Shown here piece after piece: positions 39,601-47,031 of a stretch of 64,000 nucleotides of DNA. Positions within the stretch are counted from its first letter, which is position 1. Each line of letters opens with the position of its first letter. The notes beneath the pieces are model-generated. The model was not told the origin of the DNA. It made no database searches and saw only the letters and a program-made list of their open reading frames with translations. The DNA lies in contig CM035412.1 of NCBI GenBank assembly GCA_020310875.1, forward strand, positions 132,437,374 to 132,501,373, in the 5' to 3' direction. This DNA is from Ceratopteris richardii. Taxonomy: Eukaryota > Streptophyta > Polypodiopsida > Polypodiales > Pteridaceae. Both the position numbers and the translations under genes were made by a program.

Positions 39601-40819
39601 GATACTTCAACTAGATGTAAAGAATGCATTCTTGAATGGTTGGATAACAGAAGAGGTATATATGGCACAACCATCTGGTTTTGAGAGTCAAGTTTATCCT
39701 GATTATGTGTGTAAACTTAACAAAGCATTGTATGGTCTCAAGCAAGCTCCAAGAGCTTGGAATTTCAGGCTTGTTTCATTCTTGCAGGACAAAGGCTTTC
39801 AACCAAGCAAAGCAGATCCTTCACTCTTTATTAAAAAGAGTAATTCCGAGGTCATCTACCTATGTGTATATGTAGATGATATTATATTGACAGGAAATGA
39901 TGCAGATGGTATGAAGAAGATCAAAGATCAGATGAGAGAAGAGTTCAAGATAAGTGATTTGGGTTCACTTACCTACTTCCTAGGTTTGGAAGTTGTCTAC
40001 AAAGATCATGGTTTGTTTCTCACTCAAAGAAAGTACATTAAGGACATGTTGGCAAAATTCAAGATGCAAGATTGTAAGATTGCAAGTACTCCAATGGAGG
40101 TTAATCACAAATTGAGCTCACATGAAGGTGAACTCATAGAGGACATCACATCATATCAAAGTCTAGTGGGTAGTCTCAACTATGCCACATTGACAAGAGT
40201 AGATATATGTTACAGTGTGAGTGTGCTAAGCCAATTTATGCACACACCAAGGAAACCACATATGGATGCTGCCAAAAGGATTCTCAAGTATCTCAAAGGA
40301 ACCATAAATGAAGGACTTTATTATCCTTATGTATCTGATTTAGGTTTGAAGCTATTTTCTGATGCAGATTGGGCTGGCTCCAAGGAAGATAGAAGGAGCA
40401 CTTCAGGTTATCTTACCTTTGCAGGTTCAAAGCTTATTTCATGGTCATCCAAGAAGCAACCCACAGTTGCTCTCTCTTCTACTGAAGCTGAATATAGAGG
40501 TCTTGCCATAGCTACACAGGAAGCTATGTGGATGAAGACATTGTTCAAAGATCTTGGATTGGAGTTTGGAACTCCAACTATTTTTGGTGACAATATGAGT
40601 TCTATTCACTTGGCTGCTAATCCTATTTTTCACGCAAGGACTAAACATATTGAAGTTCATTATCATTATGTACGAGAGAAGATCCTAAGCAAGGAGATTC
40701 AAATATCATATGTGTCCACTCATCAACAATGTGCAGATATTCTAACTAAAGCATTGGATGGTACAAAGCTTTGCAAATTCAAGGCTATGATTGGTTGGCA
40801 AGTAATCTTGGAAGATTGA
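36611..40819 (+). CDS. Copia C1 gag-pol polyprotein (1402 aa), intact
   Basis: It encodes all proteins needed for copying and integrating the element in the nucleus and cytoplasmic particles. The ATG at 36611 (MADGFPSSIDKLDRGNY) is chosen because the frame upstream runs into PBS and LTR. In order: gag (1-260), knuckle CSICGLTNHTTENC at 271, an RG/YN-rich stretch, protease with Asp366 (FYIDSGCSNH), and integrase HHCC (about 490-550). Integrase catalytic residues are Asp565 (HTDVWGP), the FIDDCSRW Asp and the Glu in PEQNGVAERRN. RT has YKARLVAKGFAQ, LYGLKQAPRAW and YVDD at 1087-1090. RNase H has DADWAGS, SSTEAEYRG and ARTKHIEVHYHYVRE. There is no internal stop and the length is normal for plant copia. 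Confidence 0.97.
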   Translation: MADGFPSSIDKLDRGNYSAWSLRMEAYLQGRSLYGYVAGDEVMPSFRNKSQPTQEEQERLSTWCSKDALARSYLLNSISDFLLPHIRSCKTSQEVWDALEAFFSSSTKARKHQLWLEFTTLKKAPKQNVTDFVTKLKDIADQLGSIGEVIDEEQIVRQVINGLKADDKWEAFTTAMDLYMDMHVPDFNTLIGQLLTQEAKLIKNGESSKGNQSSALYTDKSKSKDNKGKAKKVDDEAGTYQANYAGRGRHGRGRGRGGRQGRGRSQDSNSCSICGLTNHTTENCFRNSRNQRGRGYNRGSYGYSRGRFNNYHGNYNNYNHSNYQGGYKGRRDYNNYREDSNKEDSLLIMNMAMPQGKSDEHVFYIDSGCSNHVAGNVALLSDLEDPRNKHEVQTGDDTKHPVEKIGNVKAPDGNINLLSKVLYVPTITKNLISVGQIVEKGLQVRFTKAGAFVEDPSQGFRRIAKGEKTGRLFTFELQDTRNIALFNYGSQTLTELEVWHKRLAHIGERSLKQICRDQSVLGLPNLSKQHMIYKCSACQFGKSHRLPFMKKGYMHGDLLELVHTDVWGPSKEASISGSRYYVSFIDDCSRWTILFFMKHKDEVFSCFKRYLALVENQTGKSLKRLRSDGGGEYFSHDFDSFLQERGIKREVTTRYTPEQNGVAERRNRTIVEAARSMLNEKHLPNYLWAEAVSTATYLINRLPSKSLDGMTPYEAWNGRRPSLDHCKIFGCIAFAHVPSQVRGKMDPKAERCVFIGYDKNQKGYRLYNPTNKGFLVSRDVVFDENNSWYEDSCRKINLPYDLEEDFPKLGREQSKIEEQDTSEDDEECQMEKIKAWKSKGKAKLQELGHDAESSHHGLRRSMREKKKPERYGFDTSLVTKHSIYIAQDINQEEPSSFEEAKAKTEWKHAMKEEIEALEENNTWDLVPKTSSMKVIGSRWVYKLKKNSDGSINRYKARLVAKGFAQTQGIDYEETFSPVAKMPTIRVFLSIASSKNWKILQLDVKNAFLNGWITEEVYMAQPSGFESQVYPDYVCKLNKALYGLKQAPRAWNFRLVSFLQDKGFQPSKADPSLFIKKSNSEVIYLCVYVDDIILTGNDADGMKKIKDQMREEFKISDLGSLTYFLGLEVVYKDHGLFLTQRKYIKDMLAKFKMQDCKIASTPMEVNHKLSSHEGELIEDITSYQSLVGSLNYATLTRVDICYSVSVLSQFMHTPRKPHMDAAKRILKYLKGTINEGLYYPYVSDLGLKLFSDADWAGSKEDRRSTSGYLTFAGSKLISWSSKKQPTVALSSTEAEYRGLAIATQEAMWMKTLFKDLGLEFGTPTIFGDNMSSIHLAANPIFHARTKHIEVHYHYVREKILSKEIQISYVSTHQQCADILTKALDGTKLCKFKAMIGWQVILED

Positions 40820-40839
40820 AGACCTCAAGCATACTTGGC

Positions 40840-40851
40840 TTGAGGGGGAGC
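40840..40851 (+). other. Polypurine tract of copia C1
   Basis: TTGAGGGGGAGC directly before the 3' LTR primes plus-strand DNA synthesis. The same word occurs in C0 and C2. Confidence 0.88.
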
Positions 40852-42122
40852 TGTTGGAGCAAGTCTATGACAAGCCTAAGTATTGGCTTGAGTCTCAAAA
40901 AGTCATTAAAGAAGCTTCAAAATGAAGACTATGTAAAGTTCACTTGTGAACTACCTCTTGTAACTTTTGAAGAGTTTACTTAATGTAAAAGTAAGAGAAT
41001 CTTAAGTGGTTGAGCCCACATGATCAAGAATGGAAAGAGGAGCCACGAATTCGTGATTTGTGGTAGGTAGAGAATCAAATCAATCATTTATTGATTGGAG
41101 AGTGATTGAGGGAAGTTAGCCTCCCAAACTCAACTATAAATAGATGGCAGTTTTAGTCGTGGTTAGAGAGACCTACGTGAAGACCTCCAAGAGCTGAGCT
41201 TTATGCCATATCAAGGTGTGATTACAAGGCACACATATGTATCAGTAAGTCATTGTATTGTACAAGCAATATACTTTCATTTTTATGATTATTTGAGGTC
41301 ATCTTTCCATGTTCTTGTGATGTGTACTACTCACTGCCATTACTTCAGTTTTTCTCAGTCAGCTTGCAGAGATTGTTTCTCTGCACTTGTTTCATCATTT
41401 TCAGTGATTTAACTTGGTAAAGTTAGCTCTATAAGTCTACTATATGCTCACAAATTTTCATGTCATTTGGATGTTGCAATCTTCAGTTATGTTCATTTGA
41501 AGTTAACAAGGTATGTTCATCTTCACTTCTCTGTCAGGTACCCGACTTTTTCAGTCATCTTGTCAGAGTCATTTCTCAGTGTTTACTCATCCAAATTCAG
41601 GGATTTTAAGCTTGTTGGATTCAGCTTACTGTCTAGTATAAGCATACAAATTTTCATGATCATTGGATTCTTACATCTTGAGTTATGTTAATTTTTCTAC
41701 TCACTGGTCTATTTCTGTAGCAGCCCGTGAAAATCGGGATGATGTCATCACTTGTTAAAAGTCATTCTCAGTGTGTGGTTTGTTATTTTTGATGAGATTA
41801 CTCTCTAAAGTTATCTCTTTAAGCTACCTAGCCTTCCCCAAGAGGAATTAATCTAATTGCTGCTGTGCTCAGAGAATTATGTAAAACACTGGACAGGTGT
41901 ATCAACCAAGAATAGCAAGTTTTCACCTCTGAGCTAACTCCAACTTATCTGTTTTGATCTATCTTTTTGAGAGTAATCTTCCAAGGTACATAGGGTGTCT
42001 AATACATCCATTGGCAAGCTAAAAGGGCCCACCATATACTCCTGGAGTTCATTTGGCTGGTGTAGATCAAGGATTTTGCAACACCTCTTCATCTTCAACA
42101 CATACCTATCCATCTCTTCACA
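40852..42122 (+). repeat. 3' LTR of copia C1
   Basis: 1271 bp, the same length as the 5' LTR. The differences seen are single-base (for example GGAAAGAGG for GGAACGAGG and CATTTATTG for CATTGATTG). It is followed by the AGCTC target-site copy and then by the rest of M's LTR. Confidence 0.96.
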
Positions 42123-42356
42123 AGCTCCTCAAGCTCGAGGACTCCTCGGCTTGCACAAAATGGAGCTATGGATTACAAAATGGGGTTTTCTATGATACAT
42201 ATGTTACAATTAGTGATAACAATCACTTTTGAATGTTTGGAGAGTTAATAAGAAATATATTTGTTTGAAAAATTGATCCGCCTGGCTCCCTGCTCCTTCT
42301 TTACATGCTTCCGTTACATGCTTCCGTGGCGTCTGTGCCTCTGGCTGCTTCCAACA
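42123..42356 (-). repeat. 3' LTR of M, proximal part
   Basis: Continues M's LTR right of C1: CTCAAGCTCGAGGACTCC, TTGCACAAAATGGAG and AATCACTT blocks. It ends CCAACA, the TGTTGG start on the minus strand, next to the PPT. ORFX's stop codon (42314) lies 43 bp inside it. Confidence 0.9.
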
Positions 42357-45300
42357 CCCCCCTCCCTCTCGCTTCTGTCGTCCCTTACAGAACCTTGTTG
42401 TGAGGTCTGCCGGATATAGTTCTGTAGGAGGTCTTGAGCGAGGGTGTGCTCTGAGATATGAATGCCTCGGGCCAGATCAGCCTCGAGTTTCTCCCAATCA
42501 ATAGGTTGCGGCTCATCTGGTGGTGGGAGCTGGTAATGTGTGGAGTACACCATTCGTTCACAGGCGAATAATTGCAGTAAATGTGTGGACCTGCTTATAA
42601 ATACCTCTGAATGGTACTCCCAAAAGCCGGTGGTGAACATTTCTTCGAATGTCTGCTTGTAGCATGCCGGTAGGTACTTGATCCTGCAGTGCCAGGCATA
42701 ACACACCCGGAGCGATGGCGTTGTGCTCATATCATAGACTAAATCAAAGTTGCCATGCTCAAAGCCCGGGGTGTTTACATGGGGTGCCTTGACGCGTCGG
42801 AAGACTTTAAAGATCATCTGCATCATGTCAAAGATTTTGACAGTCATGTGCGCGGCAATATCATCCATATGCTTTAACCTAGGGAGCCAGTGGCGGATCG
42901 TCGCCATCATGTAGCCTACGGTGGGTAACTCGATTGGTGGCTTGAAGTAGGGATAGTTCAACCAGTCTTGGCACTGCTTATTGTTTTGTACCTTAATAGC
43001 GAATGCAGTCCAAGAGCGGCGTCGTGGTACTGGTCCCCAGCACGGATTAAATTTTAAGTGCAGCGGCGCTTTTACCCACGTGCTCATCATCTCTGGATAA
43101 TTTTGCAATAAATCTTTGCGCCAGTCTGGTTGAAGGATTTCACCTCTCTGCGCCCTTGGTGGCAAGTCCTCTGGCTCGAATTGAGTGGCATGCGTTGGTT
43201 TCATACCTGTTTCTTTCTCTATGGCTAACTGGTATTCGGCCATTAACATGAAGTACGGTTTATATTGGAGCTCATGCCCAGATATGTATCGTCGCGGGGC
43301 CAATTGAGCAAAGAATGGTGACTGTAAAATTTTCTCTTCAATTATGGCCATGGCATGTAGCTGTGCCTCTACTCTGGCCGAGTGTGTCGTTCCGAGTTCT
43401 TCAACTGTCTTCATCCACGCGGGGGTAGGTAATTCATAGGTCATCTGGCCTTCGGCCGTGACACGTCCGCCTGGGATGGGTATCGGTTCATATGCCTCTT
43501 CAAATGTCTCCTCCACCGGGATAGTGACGGTTTCTTCCTCAGCTGGTAGCTCAGGTGGGGAGTCTGGCCTTGGTGGTGCTTCATAGACTGCAATTCTAGA
43601 TTCAAGATTTGTTACCTGGGCCCGGAGTGCATTGAGTTCCTCTAAAATTTCAAGGGCAGGGTCCGCAGGTGCTGGTAGTTCTGCTGCTACGTGTACTTGT
43701 TGTGTTGCTGATTCTCTAAGTTGTAGTAGCTTATGATCTTCCTTTAACTTTTGGTGCTCTTCATTCATACGATCATAGTCCTCGAGCAATCGCACATGAT
43801 CGTCTAGCAACATCCTCATCGATTCGGATGGGATTGCTTTGAATTTGCTAGGACTTAAGGGTTGTTCTGGGTGGTCCAGTGCCGCTTCCAAGTTCTCTCT
43901 ATTCTGCTCTTGGAGTCTCTGGTTCTCCTCTTTTGCTGCGGCTAAGTGTCTTCTTAGTAAGCCCATATTTCTAGTGAGCGTTGCATTGCGGACGGTTTGG
44001 GCTCGAAGTAGGTTGTCCAAATCCGCGGTGGCCTCTTTTGTTTTCTCCTCACTTTCTAGTTCTAATTTGTGATAGGCCTCTCGTAAATCGTGGTATCGGC
44101 TGTTCAGTGAGGCGTTCTCAATTGATAACGAATTAAGCTGCGTTTGTAGTTCATTCGTCGTTTTCTGCAGTTGTTGATAGTTGGTGCCGAGTGATGCAAA
44201 CTCATCGCGGACTTGTGTCATGCACGTGAACATGTGTTGAAATGCGGTGTCTATGGTGGGCGATAGTAGTAGTGAAGTGCTAAATGAGGATGCAGTGGGA
44301 GTAGATGCAGTGGGAATGGGAAATGGGGTTGGGACAGTGGATGCAGTGGTGATTGTGGAAAATTGTGACGTGCCTAAATATGAGGGTGCTGTGAGTGGAG
44401 TGGGTGGTGGTGAGGTGGATGGTGATATGTCCATGCCATTGGACGCGTTTAGTGTTGTGACTGTGAAAAGTGGTGTGATTGTGGGTGGTTGTGTAGGTGT
44501 GAATACGGGATTTACAAATGTAGAGTAGTTTACAGGGGGGATGGCTGGAGCAGCTTGGTGAAAAGGGGAAATAGGGGTTATGGTGGGTTGGGGAGGTGAA
44601 ACTGGTGAGAAGGTTAGTGGGGTTAGAAAGGGGAATGGGGTTCTTAGAGGTGGGGGAAACGCTGGGAAAGATGAAGGGGTGAAGGGGTTAACATATGGAT
44701 GCGGAGGGTTGGGTGTGGGCATGGTGGTATGAATGGGTAAGGCGAAGGGTGTGGCTATGATGCCTTGTACAGGTGTGGATGTGGGGAAAGCAGGTGGGTG
44801 TGCGGGGGATACGGGATGGGTTGGTGAAAGATGAGGTGAGAGAGGAGTAGAAGGGGTGGATGTTATTTCGAGGATAGTAGTGGTATGTACAATGGTAGTA
44901 CGGGGTGGGGAATCTACAAGGATGGGTTCTGCGGTCAATGAACTTTCGGGGACAAGGCGTGCCTCCCTAGCTTGTGCTGAAGACTGAGCTCCTGTTGGTA
45001 CGCGAATATACTCTCCGGGCTTTGAAAGTAGTCGCACTTGGCGGGGGTCAAACTGTGGTAGTTGCTTTCTTTGTAAAAACCTGAGTGCTTCATGGGAGCC
45101 TATTGATTTGACTAACTCTCTGAACCCTCTGATGTATGCGTCTTCGAATCCTCCGGAGATGAGTTCCTGTTCAATTAATGCCTGGCTCTCCTCTTCAGTT
45201 AACTTCTTCCGTGCCCAGACTTTCTCCATCGTTCGATATAATTTCTTTATGGCCAGCGTGTACGCTGCGGCTTCGAAAGTCTCATCTTCATATGTGCTGG

Positions 45301-46801
45301 TGTCGCCGTGTGCGTCAGTTTGTTGGCCTTGGCCCTCTGTCTGTCCGTCATGTGAGCCCTGGCTGGCTTCATCGTCGCCTTCGTCGTCGTCTGTTTTGGT
45401 TCTTTCTTCTTCAGAGCTCGACACAGCTTGTTCCTGTGGCAGATCTCGCGGTGTGGTAGGGTAACTGGGGCGTTCATATTCCTGGGAGAACAACTGTGCT
45501 TCTGAATACTGGAATTCATTTGAGAATGCATCAGGCATCTCAAAATCAAATGTTGTGTTTATAGGGTCAGCCTCCATATGTGGTATTGGAAAAGAAAAAG
45601 CCTCCGCACCAATAGTGGTGGGAGCTTCTGCTGTTGTGGTGGTGGGTTCTGTGGTGGCAACTGCCTGAGGTGCAGCGGTACTAGTGGTGCCCTCCGTAAC
45701 CACTGGTCTGGACAACCTGATGCGAATAGGTTGTACTGTGGGAGCAGCTTCCGTCTGTGGTCGCTCTGGAGAGGGTTGTGGTGATGGCGACTCTGGCACT
45801 TGAAGGCAGGGGATGGTGCCTCTCATGCGCTTACCTGCCCGTGTTCGACTGGGCTTCCTGGCTTTCTTCGTTGTGCATTTGAATGCCTTCAGTTCTTCCC
45901 CTGTTAATGCACGCTCGATGGGCAAGTCATAAGCCAAACACATATACACAATTCTAGTGAGTGCACAACATCCGTTAAGCACTTTTTTGCGTTCCCATCT
46001 GTGCTGTGCCAAATACATTTGGTCTATGATCCAGCTTGCTAGATCAACAGTTTGAGGTCCCGTGCATGCCAAATACAATCCGAACCAGATTCGTTTATGG
46101 GGCATGGTAAATCTGTCCTGAGCTGGGAATGCGAAATGTTGCATGCATATCCTTAGTGGCTTTGACAGCTCAGGTGTGATTGCTGAGATCTCCTCCCACT
46201 TCGTGACATCCCCACGTTTCATCGGTTCTGGAATTAATCTCTCTCGATCTGTGGGTGTGTGGGTGCCATGAATTTTGATGGCCGCCCTGATTAAATCCTT
46301 AGATAGGTAAAACCTTTTGTAAGGTGGATCATCCATTAGAGTAGGCAATATGAAGGTTCCTGGGATGTCCTTATTCTCTGATGCCAGCAAGGTAGTGATT
46401 AAGTAATAGCACCTGTAAAAATCCGGTTTGGGCAGAGGATCACTGAAATACTCTGTGAAGCCTGCTCTGGCCCAAACATGAGTTAAATCCTGGGTGCTCT
46501 GTAGGGCTTCGAACTCTCTGGAGAAAAACTGGTATTTTCCCCACGTGCGGTCATCAAATGTCAAAGAGGATTCAAATATAAAGTCCGCGTCCGCAAGGGG
46601 TCCTGCAAGTCCCTGAAACCAATGAGAGTTCCGGTGTATCTTTTCGGTGTAGCCCATAGGAGGGTTATCGATAGGCATGGGTCCTGGAAACCCTTGGAAT
46701 TCCGGCGGTGGGGCAGTCGGGTGGGACTCTGCTCGTAGCACGTTGAGGGGCACAGCCGCTACACTGGGGCCTGCTCCTGATGTTCCTTCGTCGGTTTGCA
46801 T
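42314..46801 (-). CDS. ORFX: 1495-aa third ORF of Ty3 element M (unknown function)
   Basis: A fully open frame downstream of pol in the same sense, with ATG at 46801. Residues about 40-330 look globular (WARAGFTEYF, RFYLSKDLIRAAIKIHGTHT, SWIIDQMYLAQHRWERKK) and distantly resemble the 'putative plant transposon protein' domain of accessory ORFs in Tat/Athila-type elements. That match is by eye and weak. A Ser/Thr/Pro-rich stretch (about 640-870) follows. Next are heptad-like coiled coils (about 890-1010 and 1040-1110), then a conserved C-terminal domain (about 1150-1470) shared with N (LPACYKQTFEEMF, GFWEYHSE, HLLQLFACE, LEADLARG). There is no signal peptide or membrane segment, so an envelope role is not supported. 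An acceptor-like splice site at 46832 suggests a spliced message. The frame crosses the PPT and ends inside the LTR. Confidence 0.85.
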   Translation of the reverse strand: MQTDEGTSGAGPSVAAVPLNVLRAESHPTAPPPEFQGFPGPMPIDNPPMGYTEKIHRNSHWFQGLAGPLADADFIFESSLTFDDRTWGKYQFFSREFEALQSTQDLTHVWARAGFTEYFSDPLPKPDFYRCYYLITTLLASENKDIPGTFILPTLMDDPPYKRFYLSKDLIRAAIKIHGTHTPTDRERLIPEPMKRGDVTKWEEISAITPELSKPLRICMQHFAFPAQDRFTMPHKRIWFGLYLACTGPQTVDLASWIIDQMYLAQHRWERKKVLNGCCALTRIVYMCLAYDLPIERALTGEELKAFKCTTKKARKPSRTRAGKRMRGTIPCLQVPESPSPQPSPERPQTEAAPTVQPIRIRLSRPVVTEGTTSTAAPQAVATTEPTTTTAEAPTTIGAEAFSFPIPHMEADPINTTFDFEMPDAFSNEFQYSEAQLFSQEYERPSYPTTPRDLPQEQAVSSSEEERTKTDDDEGDDEASQGSHDGQTEGQGQQTDAHGDTSTYEDETFEAAAYTLAIKKLYRTMEKVWARKKLTEEESQALIEQELISGGFEDAYIRGFRELVKSIGSHEALRFLQRKQLPQFDPRQVRLLSKPGEYIRVPTGAQSSAQAREARLVPESSLTAEPILVDSPPRTTIVHTTTILEITSTPSTPLSPHLSPTHPVSPAHPPAFPTSTPVQGIIATPFALPIHTTMPTPNPPHPYVNPFTPSSFPAFPPPLRTPFPFLTPLTFSPVSPPQPTITPISPFHQAAPAIPPVNYSTFVNPVFTPTQPPTITPLFTVTTLNASNGMDISPSTSPPPTPLTAPSYLGTSQFSTITTASTVPTPFPIPTASTPTASSFSTSLLLSPTIDTAFQHMFTCMTQVRDEFASLGTNYQQLQKTTNELQTQLNSLSIENASLNSRYHDLREAYHKLELESEEKTKEATADLDNLLRAQTVRNATLTRNMGLLRRHLAAAKEENQRLQEQNRENLEAALDHPEQPLSPSKFKAIPSESMRMLLDDHVRLLEDYDRMNEEHQKLKEDHKLLQLRESATQQVHVAAELPAPADPALEILEELNALRAQVTNLESRIAVYEAPPRPDSPPELPAEEETVTIPVEETFEEAYEPIPIPGGRVTAEGQMTYELPTPAWMKTVEELGTTHSARVEAQLHAMAIIEEKILQSPFFAQLAPRRYISGHELQYKPYFMLMAEYQLAIEKETGMKPTHATQFEPEDLPPRAQRGEILQPDWRKDLLQNYPEMMSTWVKAPLHLKFNPCWGPVPRRRSWTAFAIKVQNNKQCQDWLNYPYFKPPIELPTVGYMMATIRHWLPRLKHMDDIAAHMTVKIFDMMQMIFKVFRRVKAPHVNTPGFEHGNFDLVYDMSTTPSLRVCYAWHCRIKYLPACYKQTFEEMFTTGFWEYHSEVFISRSTHLLQLFACERMVYSTHYQLPPPDEPQPIDWEKLEADLARGIHISEHTLAQDLLQNYIRQTSQQGSVRDDRSEREGGVGSSQRHRRHGSM

Positions 46802-47031
46802 GGTGACTGATGCGCTAATGAGAAAGATCTGCTACAAAAGATTAACACATTAGCATGGAAATTAATTATGATCCCATTAAAGTGAGACCGCAATCCCTTT
46901 CCATAACTGATGCGTAACCCGTGTAGCCAAGTGACGTGATGTGATGTATGTAATGCTTTTTGCAGCACTAGTGCAGGTCTCTAGATACCTACGTATTTCA
47001 GATCATGCATACAGTTCTTGATGAGATGAGA
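46802..47031 (-). promoter_or_regulatory. pol-ORFX spacer with candidate 3' splice site
   Basis: 230 bp between the pol stop and the ORFX ATG. On the minus strand GTGTTAATCTTTTGTAG/C has a branch-point-like GTTAAT, a pyrimidine tract and an AG whose cut would fall at 46832/46831, 31 nt before the ATG. This fits expression of ORFX from a spliced RNA. The donor is unknown. Confidence 0.4.

Larger units (their letters stand above)
35314..42122 (+). mobile_element. Ty1/copia element C1, complete and apparently intact, 6809 bp
   Basis: Two 1271 bp LTRs (35314-36584 and 40852-42122) differ at about six positions by eye (roughly 0.5%). A 5-bp target-site duplication AGCTC flanks the element (35309-35313 and 42123-42127). 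PBS (tRNA-iMet, 36586), one uninterrupted polyprotein frame and a PPT are all present. It is the best candidate in the window for a still autonomous element. It landed in the 3' LTR of M. Confidence 0.97.

Noticed and set aside
45108-45464. Plus-strand open frames within 42314-46801
   Set aside because: They are antisense shadows of ORFX. They are not shared with N and have biased composition explained by the opposite frame.
42314-46801. Retroviral envelope gene
   Set aside because: The position after pol would fit, but no signal peptide, transmembrane segment or cleavage site is visible, and coiled-coil and Pro-rich segments dominate.
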